DNA of 51,474 bases from an uncultured Campylobacter sp. (GTDB taxonomy: Bacteria > Campylobacterota > Campylobacteria > Campylobacterales > Campylobacteraceae): NCBI GenBank assembly GCA_937965895.1, contig CALCKS010000250.1, forward strand, positions 1 to 51,474. Direction: 5' to 3'. The translations under genes and the position numbers were made by a program. The notes under the pieces are model-generated. The model ran no database searches and was not told the DNA's origin. It was given only the letters and a program-made list of their open reading frames with translations. This document shows positions 17,258 to 25,269 of this stretch, one piece after another (positions within the stretch are counted from its first letter, which is position 1; every line of letters begins with the position of its first letter).

Positions 17258-18203
17258 CTATATTCTCCTTGCTAAATTTGCTAAGTAAAATTTCACTAAA
17301 ATCATCCCAGACGGGTGCTACGAAGCTCATTTGCTCGCCCGTGCGCGGATGCGTGAAATACAGCCCGTAGGCGTGAAGCATTACTCGGCCGATTTTATCC
17401 TTTTCGCTCTTAAAACCGTATAAAGCATCGCCCAAAATATGGCGGTTTAGGCTAGCTAGATGCACTCTGATCTGATGAGTCCTGCCTGTAAAAAGTTTTG
17501 CCGCGATCAAATTTACGCCCGCGTTTTTACTCTGCACGGGGCCGTCAAATTCGCTAAAAAGCAAATTCGCAAAGGCGCTTTTCGCCGCGCGGCCGCTTGA
17601 AACTATCGCCTTTTTTAGGCGGTTAGCGGGATTTCGTCCGATAGCTCGCTCGACGGTGCAGTTTTGCTTGAGCGGCAGATCGGTTAGCGCTAGATAAATG
17701 CGCCCAATGCTTTTGTCGCTTAGCTGCTTTGAGAGCGCGGCGTGAGCGGCGTTATTTTTAGCTACGACGATAGCTCCGCTAGTGCCTTTATCTAGCCTAT
17801 GCACGATACCCGCTCTGCTTTGCCCGCTTAAATTTGATAGCAAAAATCCCTTTGCTCCCAGCCAGTCCACAAGCGTAGACTCCTTAACGCTGGGAGCGGG
17901 ATGGACGACTAAATTTGCGGGTTTATTTAATACGAGCAAATCCTCATCCTCGTAAATGATCGGTACTTCAAATTCCGCTTCAAATTTAGCCGTATCAGGG
18001 TCGCTTTGCTCAAATTTGATCCTCAAAACGTCGCCCAAATTTAGCTTCGCCGAGGGCTTATTTAGCGGCTTGCCGTTTAGGATAACCAGCCCGCTTTTTA
18101 TCAAATTTAGCGCTTGATTTCTAGCGACGTTTAGCTCAGCGGCCAAAAACGCATCCGCCCTCGCCTGCGTATCATCTAAAATTTTGATCTCTTTTTCCGT
18201 CAT
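17187..18203 (-). CDS. RluA/RluD-family 23S rRNA pseudouridine synthase
   Basis: Converts specific uridines in large-subunit rRNA to pseudouridine. An N-terminal S4 domain (about 10-65, RNQALNLIKSGLVILNG) is followed by the RluA-type catalytic domain with the invariant Asp in GIVHRLDKGTSGAIVVAKN and FTGRTHQIRVHL. I start it at the ATG at 18203, where MTEKEIKILDD begins and AAAGGAAA lies upstream; 16 extra in-frame codons are possible. The last 23 residues are encoded inside the flpA signal-peptide region and look like an extension beyond the family's normal end. Cj1280c is the C. jejuni counterpart. Confidence 0.88.
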   Translation of the reverse strand: MTEKEIKILDDTQARADAFLAAELNVARNQALNLIKSGLVILNGKPLNKPSAKLNLGDVLRIKFEQSDPDTAKFEAEFEVPIIYEDEDLLVLNKPANLVVHPAPSVKESTLVDWLGAKGFLLSNLSGQSRAGIVHRLDKGTSGAIVVAKNNAAHAALSKQLSDKSIGRIYLALTDLPLKQNCTVERAIGRNPANRLKKAIVSSGRAAKSAFANLLFSEFDGPVQSKNAGVNLIAAKLFTGRTHQIRVHLASLNRHILGDALYGFKSEKDKIGRVMLHAYGLYFTHPRTGEQMSFVAPVWDDFSEILLSKFSKENIDEKIDFMGLSELFSHCDEWMRIL

Positions 18204-18229
18204 TTTTAGATTTGTTTCCTTTAAAATGC

Positions 18230-18235
18230 TATAAT
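18230..18235 (+). promoter_or_regulatory. -10 box for rodA in the divergent rodA/rluD spacer
   Basis: A perfect TATAAT lies 20 bases before the rodA TTG, giving a short leader of about 14 bases. The complementary strand reads ATTATA, so the same 53-base spacer may also carry the minus-strand promoter of the long operon. Confidence 0.55.
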
Positions 18236-18255
18236 CGCTCAAAAAAGGCAAATTT

Positions 18256-19362
18256 TTGATAAGACTCGATAGGCGAATTTTAACCCATTTTGACTTCGTT
18301 CAGCCGTTTTTGATACTTCCTATTATTATTTTATCATACATTTTGGTTTCTGAGGCAAATTCTATCCTGGCTGGCAAGCAGCTTGTATATTTTGGCGTCG
18401 GTTTAGCATTGTTTTTATTTTTCTTTTTACTTCCCATTCGCAAGATCGCCTGGCTCATACCGCTATTTTACTGGATTTGTATCGTGTTGCTTGTTAGCGT
18501 AGATTTGTTCGGCACGAGCAAACTGGGCGCAAAAAGATGGCTAGAGTTTCCTTTTATCCACTTTACGCTTCAGCCCTCAGAGATCATGAAGCCGGCGCTT
18601 CTTTTGATGTTAGGCTACCTCATCAAACAGCGCCCGCCCGAAGAAAACGGCTACAGTCTCAAGGACTTTTTACGTCTTAGCCTTTATATCCTTTTGCCTT
18701 TCGTGCTGATTTTAAAAGAGCCCGATCTGGGCACCGCGCTGATACTACTCATCGTGGGCTATGCCGTACTTTTTATCATCGGAGTAAATAAAAAAATTTG
18801 GGTCGTGATATTTGCCGGGGTTTTGCTCTCTGCGCCCGTGATTTACGAAAATTTGCACGATTATCAAAAAAAGCGCATTACCGATTTTTTAAGCGAAGAG
18901 TCCAACTATCACGTGCGCCAGAGCATAATCGCTATCGGTAGCGGCGGACTAAAGGGCAAGCCAAAAGACGAGGCGACGCAGACGCACTTTAAATTTTTGC
19001 CGATTTCTACTAGCGATTTTATTTTTGCTTACACGATCGAGCGATACGGATTTTACGGAGGGCTCGCACTACTTAGCTTTTACGGCGCGCTAATAGCTCA
19101 TCTACTTAGCTTAAACTACGGACTAAAGGATGATTATTTCACGCAAACGATGGCGTCTGGGATCGGGATACTTATCTTTATTTACGTGAGTATAAATATC
19201 ATGATGACGATCGGCTTTGCGCCTGTGGTGGGCATTCCGCTACCTTTTTATAGTTACGGCGGCAGCAGCTTCGTTACTTTTATGTGCCTTTTTGGGATTT
19301 TGCAAAATTTGCTCGCGTTTAGGTTTGATCCGACGTATAGGTTGGTTAAATTTAAAATTTAA
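18256..19362 (+). CDS. rodA: Rod-shape peptidoglycan glycosyltransferase RodA
   Basis: A SEDS-family polytopic membrane protein that polymerises glycan strands during cell elongation with its PBP2 partner. About ten transmembrane helices span 368 residues. SEDS hallmarks include GAKRWLEFPFIHFTLQPSEIMKP, the LKEPDLGTALIL loop with its catalytic-site Asp, and the C-terminal GFAPVVGIPLPFYSYGGSS. The start is a TTG (18256) giving an IRLDRRILTHFDF N-terminus, which matches the family; no nearby ATG serves. Divergent from the division operon, as is cj1282 in C. jejuni. Confidence 0.93.
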   Translation: MIRLDRRILTHFDFVQPFLILPIIILSYILVSEANSILAGKQLVYFGVGLALFLFFFLLPIRKIAWLIPLFYWICIVLLVSVDLFGTSKLGAKRWLEFPFIHFTLQPSEIMKPALLLMLGYLIKQRPPEENGYSLKDFLRLSLYILLPFVLILKEPDLGTALILLIVGYAVLFIIGVNKKIWVVIFAGVLLSAPVIYENLHDYQKKRITDFLSEESNYHVRQSIIAIGSGGLKGKPKDEATQTHFKFLPISTSDFIFAYTIERYGFYGGLALLSFYGALIAHLLSLNYGLKDDYFTQTMASGIGILIFIYVSINIMMTIGFAPVVGIPLPFYSYGGSSFVTFMCLFGILQNLLAFRFDPTYRLVKFKI

Positions 19363-19394
19363 ACATAAAAACTTTACTAAATACATACGTGAAT

Positions 19395-19420
19395 TTTGAT
19401 TGAAATAATTTTCAATCAAA
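19395..19420 (+). terminator. AT-rich hairpin after rodA
   Basis: An 11-bp perfect stem, TTTGATTGAAA / TTTCAATCAAA, with a TAAT loop, 32 bases past the rodA stop. It contains only a few G-C pairs. A plausible rodA terminator. Confidence 0.6.
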
Positions 19421-19608
19421 TCCCAAATAAAATTTGAAGTTTTGAAATATTAACCGCATTTGTTGTTAGGTCACTTTATTAACGACGTTTTTTGATAGCC
19501 TGCCCCGATCAAGGAGGCACATACCTACAAACGCCTTATATGTACCGAACAAACTTGCAAAATAATAAGACGATGTACTTTAAAGTATTTGATAAAGATG
19601 AATTGAAG
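19421..19608. other. Non-coding spacer with possible RNA structure
   Basis: About 190 bases lie between the rodA terminator and the tRNA. It holds two imperfect hairpins: around GCCTGCCCC...GGAGGC (19498-19519), and GGCACATA...TATGTACC (19516-19549). No protein-coding frame is credible. It lies downstream of the minus-strand tRNA and could be trailer sequence or an unannotated RNA. Confidence 0.4.
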
Positions 19609-19685
19609 TGGTGGGTTCACCAGGACTCGAACCTGGGACCATCCGGTTATGAGCCGGATGCTCTAACCAACTGAGCTATGAACCC
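19609..19685 (-). tRNA. tRNA with CAU anticodon, probably elongator Met
   Basis: A complete 77-base cloverleaf read on the minus strand: a 7-bp acceptor stem (GGGTTCA/TGAACCC), D-arm with AGCTCAGTTGGTTAGAGC, anticodon loop CTCATAA closed by a CCGG stem, T-loop GGTTCGAGTCC and an encoded CCA tail. It lacks the C1-A72 mismatch of initiator tRNA. A CAU anticodon could also be tRNA-Ile2 (lysidine-modified); I cannot separate the two from sequence alone. Confidence 0.95.
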
Positions 19686-19795
19686 GCCAGCTGAAGTGAG
19701 GTTGTGATTATAGCAACGCAAAGCTTATTTACTGCTAAATTTTGATTTAAAAACGCAAAAATGTATAATACGCCAAATTTAATCCAAGGTAAAAG

Positions 19796-20212
19796 ATGAA
19801 CGAAAATTTAAACGATTTCATAGACGCATTTTTACTAGACGGCGGCGAGCAGAGCGAAAAGGCGCTAATTTCGGCGCTAAAAAAGGCCGAGTTTTTGGCT
19901 CCCGTACTCATAAACCAAGCCCTAGCAAAACCAGACGGTAGCACAGTTTACGAAGAAGAAGGCTCAAATATCAAATTTGTCTTACTAGAAGACGAGGAGA
20001 GCGGACTTAGCTACTTTCCGGCATTTTCCAGCAGAGCTGAGATGATGAGATGGCGAAACGATGCTGAGCAGGAGGCGATAAACCTGCGCCTAAAAGACTA
20101 TGCCGCTATGCTAGAAAGCGTTGATGGCAAATACTCAGGCGTCGTTATAGACGCATTTTCGCACAGTTTAATTTTAGATTTAGCAAAGCTCAAAGCGATC
20201 TGCGCTGAGTAA
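19796..20212 (+). CDS. SseB-like domain protein
   Basis: A 138-residue soluble acidic protein. The pattern NDFIDAFLLDG... followed by LPVLI-type strand AEFLAPVLINQAL, then EGSNIKFVLLEDEESGLSYFPAFSSRAEMMRW, is the N-terminal domain of SseB family proteins (enhanced serine sensitivity protein B). That domain has no agreed biochemical function. The same strand carries a CbrC-like gene 80 bases downstream. The start has AAGGTAAAAG upstream. Confidence 0.75.
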   Translation: MNENLNDFIDAFLLDGGEQSEKALISALKKAEFLAPVLINQALAKPDGSTVYEEEGSNIKFVLLEDEESGLSYFPAFSSRAEMMRWRNDAEQEAINLRLKDYAAMLESVDGKYSGVVIDAFSHSLILDLAKLKAICAE

Positions 20213-20292
20213 AATTTGATCCAAAAATAGCAGGTCCGCTCGGTAAAATCTAAAGATAATCCCGCCAGCAACCGCAAATTTGAGGGGAGAAA

Positions 20293-21156
20293 ATGGATAA
20301 ATTTAGAGAAAAATATATCGCGCTTCAAAAGGCGTTTTGGGACACGGACGGCGGTGCAGCGAGCATTTTGGCGCTATTTGAGTTCAAAGACGAGCTCGAA
20401 AAATGCGATGAAAAAGAGGCAAAGCTCGTGCTAGTTGACGTTTACGAACTGCTGGGGCTCAAAAAGAGCGCCTGCGAGCTATTAGCCAAAATTTGCGATC
20501 CGAAGGACAAAAAGCAACTCAAAAAGCTCGGCTATCTAAAGCAGTACGCGCAAAACGGTGACGCGGGAGCGATAAAGCACCCCAAAACCGCGAGCAAAGC
20601 CGCGCGCCAAAGCAAAAAGCTAAAAAGCCCGCCTCATTTTCGCTACCACCCGGATCCCTTTAAAACAGGCGTGTTCAAGGACGATGCGAGCGTGGTTTGC
20701 GAATGCTGCGAGCAAGCGACTGACGTGTATTATTGCGGTAGCGTTTACAGCGTGGAGGACGTGAACTACCTCTGTCCGCACTGCATCGCTAGCGGCGCGG
20801 CGGCGGCGAAATTTGACGCTAGCTTTATCCAGGACGCAGATCCTCTGCCGCCTAGCACTTCGGACGCGCAGGCTAAAACCGAGGAGCTTTTTAAAAGGAC
20901 GCCGGGGTATTTTAGCTGGCAGGGGGCGCATTGGCTCACGTGTTGCGACGATTACTGCGAGTTTTTAGGCGATGTGGGTACGAAAGAGCTGCAGGAGATG
21001 GGTATTGCCGACGAAGTCTTTGAGGAGTACGCCCTGCACGGCGAATTTGCGGTAGAGGACGTGCAGAGTTACCTCGTCGCAGGAGGCGATATGGCAGGCT
21101 ATCTGTTTCGCTGCATCCGCTGCGACAAGTATAAAATTTATGTCGATGCGAGCTGA
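20293..21156 (+). CDS. CbrC-family (UPF0167) protein
   Basis: A 287-residue protein in two parts. The N-terminal part (about 1-115) is helical and Lys/Glu-rich. The C-terminal part (about 116-287) matches the CbrC family: PPHFRYHPDPFKTGVF, a cysteine cluster (VCECCEQ, LCPHC), the RTPGYFSWQGAHWLTCCDDYCEFLG segment and a final CIRCDK. The paired cysteines suggest zinc binding. E. coli CbrC, part of the CreB regulon, affects colicin E2 tolerance; the mechanism is unknown. A decayed copy of bases 20561-20716 lies immediately downstream. Confidence 0.83.
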   Translation: MDKFREKYIALQKAFWDTDGGAASILALFEFKDELEKCDEKEAKLVLVDVYELLGLKKSACELLAKICDPKDKKQLKKLGYLKQYAQNGDAGAIKHPKTASKAARQSKKLKSPPHFRYHPDPFKTGVFKDDASVVCECCEQATDVYYCGSVYSVEDVNYLCPHCIASGAAAAKFDASFIQDADPLPPSTSDAQAKTEELFKRTPGYFSWQGAHWLTCCDDYCEFLGDVGTKELQEMGIADEVFEEYALHGEFAVEDVQSYLVAGGDMAGYLFRCIRCDKYKIYVDAS

Positions 21157-21171
21157 AATTTAAAAACTGGC

Positions 21172-21342
21172 GGCGCGGGCGATAAAGCACCCCAAAAACC
21201 GCCAACAAGACAGTGTGGATGAATAGAAAGCTAAAAGCCTGCCTCATTTCACTATTACTCCGATCCCCTCCCCACTTTTTAAACAAGTGTGCTTAAGGAC
21301 AATATAAGCATAGTTTGCAAATGTTACAAGTAGGTCGACGGC
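21172..21342 (+). pseudogene. Decayed duplicate of part of the CbrC-like gene
   Basis: This stretch aligns by eye with 20561-20716 inside the intact gene. GCGATAAAGCACCCCAAAA is shared exactly, then AAGCTAAAA..GCC.GCCTCATTT, CGGATCCC/CGATCCCC, GTGTTCAAGGACGAT/GTGCTTAAGGACAAT and GTTTGCGAATG/GTTTGCAAATG. Several indels and stop codons break the frame. It is a remnant of a second copy. Confidence 0.85.
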
Positions 21343-21399
21343 ATACCCCAAGAAAACGAGTCAAAAAGCCAAAACTTGCAAATACAAAAACCTTAAACA

Positions 21400-21516
21400 A
21401 TGGATAAAGACCCAGATAACAGCATTAACGTAATGTTTGAAGGAAATTACACTGAAAGCAAAGACAAAGAACAAAAGGTGGCCGATATATATTTAATGCA
21501 GACACCATCTCTTTAA
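21400..21516 (+). CDS. Small ORF or gene remnant in the AT-rich islet (38 aa)
   Basis: An ATG-to-TAA frame of 38 residues, hydrophilic and acidic/lysine-rich, starting MDKDPDNSINVMFEGN. It lies just past the decayed CbrC-like copy. It has no clear ribosome-binding site, so it may be the tail of a lost gene. I do not recognise it. Confidence 0.25.
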   Translation: MDKDPDNSINVMFEGNYTESKDKEQKVADIYLMQTPSL

Positions 21517-21530
21517 AAATATAAAAATGA

Positions 21531-21536
21531 TATAAT
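21531..21536 (+). promoter_or_regulatory. -10 box upstream of the islet membrane protein
   Basis: A perfect TATAAT preceded by ATGA in a very AT-rich stretch, giving a leader of about 110 bases before the ATG at 21653. Confidence 0.5.
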
Positions 21537-21652
21537 CTGAATTGAGAGCAAACCGGTCAGATAAATTCGCAAAGCAGCGGATTTTTAAGAGATCTAAATC
21601 TAGCAGTAGCCTAAACATAAACAGTGATAAAAAAACAGAAGGTTATATAATT

Positions 21653-22267
21653 ATGAAAACTATTTTATTTTGGTTATTTACCGAGATCCAAAGTAAAGAA
21701 CTTGGATTTATTGCTAGTAGACGTGGCGTAGTTTTAAAAAACTTAATGAATTTTAGTAAGTATAAAATTCTTATCATTTTAGTTTGTTTGTTTTATTGTC
21801 TCAATATTAATATCGCAAACAGATTTGATTTTTTTGTGTATAACTTAGCTTATTTGATTATTAAAATATCATTGCCATTGTTTATTCTTTATGCTTTCAT
21901 AGATAAAAACAGCATTATAAAACATATTAATATCTCAAAAATAGACTTAACGCCACATCTTATGATAATTCTTTCAGGCTATTTTATGATGGTTATATAC
22001 ATATACGCAAAAGAGTATTTTTTGTATTTTTTATTTATAACAACAATATTATTTTTTGTTTTTGCAATTAGAAGTATAAGTTTTGTTCTATTTTATATGC
22101 CAACTTGCGCCAAATTCTTCTCTAATTTCATTGATATGTTTGTTTATGGCGGCTTTAAATTTGATGTTTTTATATATCCATTTTTATTTATTTTAGTGGT
22201 ATTTCTATATGACAAAACAAATAAAAAATTTAACTTTAAAAGGATAAAAAATGAAACTAACAATTAA
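21653..22267 (+). CDS. Multi-pass membrane protein of unknown function (AT-rich islet)
   Basis: I do not recognise a family. From the ATG at 21653 (AGAAGG 12 bases upstream) the product is 204 residues with about five hydrophobic segments: 33-52, 58-77, 97-113, 118-143 and 176-195. A basic, Phe/Lys/Asn-rich tail follows. An in-frame TTG 111 bases upstream would add a polar extension but lies right at the promoter, so I reject it. Base composition is far more AT-rich than the neighbours, indicating recent acquisition. The stop overlaps an ATG for a 23-residue peptide. Confidence 0.6.
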   Translation: MKTILFWLFTEIQSKELGFIASRRGVVLKNLMNFSKYKILIILVCLFYCLNINIANRFDFFVYNLAYLIIKISLPLFILYAFIDKNSIIKHINISKIDLTPHLMIILSGYFMMVIYIYAKEYFLYFLFITTILFFVFAIRSISFVLFYMPTCAKFFSNFIDMFVYGGFKFDVFIYPFLFILVVFLYDKTNKKFNFKRIKNETNN

Positions 22268-22322
22268 GACTGCTCCACTAGGAACATCTTTAGGTATGAA
22301 TACTGTGCCTCATTATTTATAG
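22251..22322 (+). CDS. Small peptide ORF coupled to the membrane protein (23 aa)
   Basis: ATG at 22251 with a textbook AAAGGAT ribosome-binding site inside the end of the upstream gene. The frame overlaps that gene by 17 bases and ends at TAG after 23 residues (MKLTIKTAPLGTSLGM, then NTVPHYL). The signal is stronger than that of many real genes here. It could be a tiny secreted or toxin peptide, a RiPP-like precursor, or just the surviving 5' end of a deleted gene. A hairpin follows at once. Confidence 0.4.
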   Translation: MKLTIKTAPLGTSLGMNTVPHYL

Positions 22323-22352
22323 GTATTACGTAAATTTATGAAATACGTAACC
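22322..22352 (+). terminator. Hairpin after the small-peptide ORF
   Basis: TTACGTA / TACGTAA pair around an 11-base loop, extended by GG/CC with a 2-base bulge, starting at the stop codon. No T-run, so only a candidate. Confidence 0.4.
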
Positions 22353-22400
22353 AAAGCAGATTTCAAATTTTAAAACCTAAAATTCATCATTTATAAAAAA

Positions 22401-23639
22401 TTACTCCTCGCCCGCATCAAACCCCAGCTCCAGCGTCTTTATCTCCCCTATCGCATTTCCCGCGATCCCCTTTATCGAGCCAAACATCTCGATTGCGTTG
22501 TCGCGCACCTTTTCGATCTGTTTTTCGCGGCTCTTCCAGATGCGTTTCATCGCGTTTTTCTCGCGCTCCAGCTCCTCGCTCATCGCAGAAAAACCCTCCA
22601 CGATGGCCTCGATGCGCATCTTAAACTCGTTGCTAACCAGATACGAGTAGAGCATCTCCATCTTGTTTGAGCGGTTTTGCGCGGAGTTCCTAGCAAAATT
22701 TAGCTCCACGACGCCCTGTCTTAGCACGAAACAAAGCGCCTTAAACTCCTCGTAGTTGCACACCCATACGCCGTCAACCAGCCCCATGCGCTCTAGTTCC
22801 TTTGGGCGCGCCTCGCTAACGAGTACTCCGACGTCGGCACCTGAGGTGCGCATATCGGCCTTAAATTTCTCTATCCATTCGTTTGAGAAATTTTTCGTGC
22901 GCTTACTCTCGTAGTAGATTTTGCCGCAGTTCTGCGCCTCGCGGGTATTTACGATCTGCATCACGTCCGCGCCGTTTGCCCCCTTTTTGACCTCGTCTAT
23001 GGTGTCAAATACGAACTTCTCCCGTAGCCACGCCTCGATGGCGAGCTCCTGCGTCTCGCCTTGTAGCTGCTCGCTACCCTGCTCTATACGCCTTTGCGCC
23101 TCGTTTAGCTGCTTTTTTAGCGCCTCTAGCTGCTCGTCTTTTTGTTTAAATTTGAGCTCGTTTTGCTCGGCTAGAGCCTTGCCTAGTCGCTCTTTTTCCT
23201 CGCTTAGGCGTTTGCTTAGCTCGGCCTCGGTTTTAGCCATCAGCGCGCTTTCAAACTCGCTCTTTTCGCGTTTTAGCTTTTCTATCTCAAGCGTCTTTAA
23301 ATTTAGCTCGTTTATCTGCTTTGACTTGGTTTCAAGCTCGGTTTTTAGGGTATTTACTATATTTAAATTTTCGCCCTCGAGCTTTGCTTTTATCTCATTT
23401 TCGAGCTCGGTTTTTTTAGCATTTAGAGCTGCGGCAAATTTAGCGTCAAATTCTTTTTCCTTCGCGCTTAAAGCGTCCAAATGCGCCTTGTATTCGGCCC
23501 TTTTAATCTCGATCTCTTTGTCGAAATCTCGCCTAGCCGCCGCCATTTTTTGCTTCATTTCAAGCTCAAGCTCGGTTTTAAGAGCCAAATTTACATCGAC
23601 CTCAGCGCCGCAGTTGCCGCATTTTACGCTACTATGCAT
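22401..23639 (-). CDS. DUF2130 protein: coiled coil plus nuclease-like domain
   Basis: A 412-residue protein. The N-terminus has a short zinc-ribbon-like CGNCG, followed by a long charged coiled coil (about 20-200) and then the DUF2130 domain (about 200-400). In the latter, ELAIEAWL...GADVMQIV...CGKIYYESKRTKNFS shows the spaced Asp ... Glu-x-Lys pattern of PD-(D/E)XK nuclease-type folds. Nuclease activity is my inference. The C-terminal helix bundle is rich in Met/Glu/Arg. It is 1 base from putP and likely co-transcribed with it. Confidence 0.8.
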   Translation of the reverse strand: MHSSVKCGNCGAEVDVNLALKTELELEMKQKMAAARRDFDKEIEIKRAEYKAHLDALSAKEKEFDAKFAAALNAKKTELENEIKAKLEGENLNIVNTLKTELETKSKQINELNLKTLEIEKLKREKSEFESALMAKTEAELSKRLSEEKERLGKALAEQNELKFKQKDEQLEALKKQLNEAQRRIEQGSEQLQGETQELAIEAWLREKFVFDTIDEVKKGANGADVMQIVNTREAQNCGKIYYESKRTKNFSNEWIEKFKADMRTSGADVGVLVSEARPKELERMGLVDGVWVCNYEEFKALCFVLRQGVVELNFARNSAQNRSNKMEMLYSYLVSNEFKMRIEAIVEGFSAMSEELEREKNAMKRIWKSREKQIEKVRDNAIEMFGSIKGIAGNAIGEIKTLELGFDAGEE

Positions 23640-25130
23640 TTACAGCCTCGTTTTCATTTTTTCAAATTCGTCCTGCACGGTGGCCGAGTTTGGCTCGTTG
23701 CTCATCTTGTCTATCGCGTCGCCGTAGAGGCTGGTTAGATAAATCACTATGCAAGAGACCGCAAAGCCAGGCAATATCTCGTAAACGTAAGAATTTAGCC
23801 CGAGCGCTATCCACGCGATCACCGTCGCTCCGCCCGTTATCATGCCTAGAAGCGCCGCCAGCGCGCTCATCCTACGCCAGTAAAGGCTAAAAAGCAGCAC
23901 CGGCCCAAAGCTCGCGCCAAATCCCGCCCACGCATAGCCCACGACGTTTAGCACGCTTTCGTTAAAGCTAAAAGCAAGCGCGGTAGCAACTAGCGCGACG
24001 GCCACGACGGCGTATCTGCCGGCTGCAACCTGGGCTTTTTGCGAAATTTCTTTTTTATAAAAGGCAAACACGAAATCCTGCGTCACCGAGCTTGCGCTAA
24101 CCAAAAGCTGACTAGAAATCGTACTCATAATGGCTGAAAGCACGGCTGAAATGATGATACCCACAAAAAACGGATGAAACAGCGTCTCGCCAAGCTGCAA
24201 AAAGACCTTTTCGGGGTCTGCTAGAGGCAAATTTAACTCGCTGTAATACACAAAACCTATAAGCCCGCTCATCATCGCTCCGGCTAAGCCGATCGCCATC
24301 CAGCCGATACCGATGCGGCGCGCTTGGGCTAGCTCTTTTGAGCTTCGTATCGCCATAAATCTAACTATGATATGCGGCTGTCCGAAGTATCCAAGCCCCC
24401 ACGCCATGAGTCCTAAGATACTCAAAAAAGTCTGATCGTAAAAGATGTTTAGGTGGTTTTTGCCGTATTTGGCGACCTCGCTCCAAAAGGTAGCGCCGTC
24501 CAGCAAATTTAGATTACAAAACGCGACGATGGGTACGGCGACTAGAACCAAAAACATCAGCATGCCCTGAAACGCGTCCGTGATGCAAACCGCGCGAAAT
24601 CCGCCGAAAAACGTGTAAAAAACGACGATGGCCAGCGTAAAAATTGCGCCAAATTTGAAATCTAATCCAAAAAAGCTCTCAAAGCTCTTGCCGCCCGCGA
24701 TGATGCCACTACTAACGTAAAGCGTGAAAAATATCAAGATCAAAAGGCCCGAGACTATGCGTAAAATTTTAGTCTCGTCTTTGAAGCGGTTTTGTAAGAA
24801 ATCGGGAATCGTGATACTGTCGCTAGCAACCTCGGTATAGACGCGCAGGCGCTTTGCTAAAAATAGATAATTGCAATACGCGCCGATAACAAGTCCCAAA
24901 ACCATCCAAATCGTCGCTAGCCCAGTAGCATATAGCGCGCCCGGCACGCCAAGCAGCATCCAGCCGCTCATATCGCTAGCTCCGGCGCTCAGCGCCGTTA
25001 CGACCGGCCCTAGGCGGCGGTTATCGAGCAGATATTCGCCCATATTGGCGTTTTTGTTATACGAGTATCGCCCCACGAAAAGCAAAAATCCAAAATACAG
25101 CGCGATGGCGATATAGCGTGCATAATCCAT
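23640..25130 (-). CDS. putP: Sodium/proline symporter
   Basis: Imports proline with Na+ as osmolyte and nutrient. A sodium:solute symporter family member with about 13 transmembrane helices over 496 residues. Family motifs: LSAGASDMSGWMLLGVPGALYA in TM2 (Na+ and substrate site), GAYCNYLFLAKRLRVYTE, the TM6 segment WGLGYFGQPHIIVRFMA, and the SAVLSAIMSTISSQLLVSAS region with Na+-binding Ser/Thr. Divergent from the ABC operon. Confidence 0.93.
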   Translation of the reverse strand: MDYARYIAIALYFGFLLFVGRYSYNKNANMGEYLLDNRRLGPVVTALSAGASDMSGWMLLGVPGALYATGLATIWMVLGLVIGAYCNYLFLAKRLRVYTEVASDSITIPDFLQNRFKDETKILRIVSGLLILIFFTLYVSSGIIAGGKSFESFFGLDFKFGAIFTLAIVVFYTFFGGFRAVCITDAFQGMLMFLVLVAVPIVAFCNLNLLDGATFWSEVAKYGKNHLNIFYDQTFLSILGLMAWGLGYFGQPHIIVRFMAIRSSKELAQARRIGIGWMAIGLAGAMMSGLIGFVYYSELNLPLADPEKVFLQLGETLFHPFFVGIIISAVLSAIMSTISSQLLVSASSVTQDFVFAFYKKEISQKAQVAAGRYAVVAVALVATALAFSFNESVLNVVGYAWAGFGASFGPVLLFSLYWRRMSALAALLGMITGGATVIAWIALGLNSYVYEILPGFAVSCIVIYLTSLYGDAIDKMSNEPNSATVQDEFEKMKTRL

Positions 25131-25269
25131 TAAATTTCCCTCGGGTTTTAAATTTGAGTTACGATAATATGATAAATTTCTTTAAAAGATAATTTTTTCG
25201 CGTAAAAAAGGTTAAATTTATATTTTTTTTCGTATTATTAACCCTCATTACACTTTTAAGGTTTAAGAA
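25131..25269. promoter_or_regulatory. Divergent promoter region, putP / amino-acid ABC operon
   Basis: A very AT-rich 139-base spacer. On the plus strand TATTAT at 25233-25238 fits a -10 box 32 bases before the permease ATG. On the minus strand CATATTATCG (about 25158-25172) is a candidate for putP. Assignments are by eye only. Confidence 0.4.

Noticed and set aside
19492..19674. 60-residue plus-strand frame across the tRNA region
   Set aside because: Its last third is the reverse complement of the tRNA gene, and it has no ribosome-binding site. This is a common false gene call.
20620..20931. 103-residue minus-strand frame inside the CbrC-like gene
   Set aside because: A mirror frame of a gene with family motifs and cysteine clusters on the plus strand.
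21542..21652. Longer start (TTG) for the islet membrane protein
   Set aside because: The extra 37 residues are polar and begin at the predicted transcription start. The ATG at 21653 fits the membrane topology better.
22921..23727. 268-residue plus-strand frame opposite the DUF2130 gene
   Set aside because: A Ser/Phe/Ala-rich mirror of the coiled-coil codons. The minus-strand gene has a recognisable domain and this has none.
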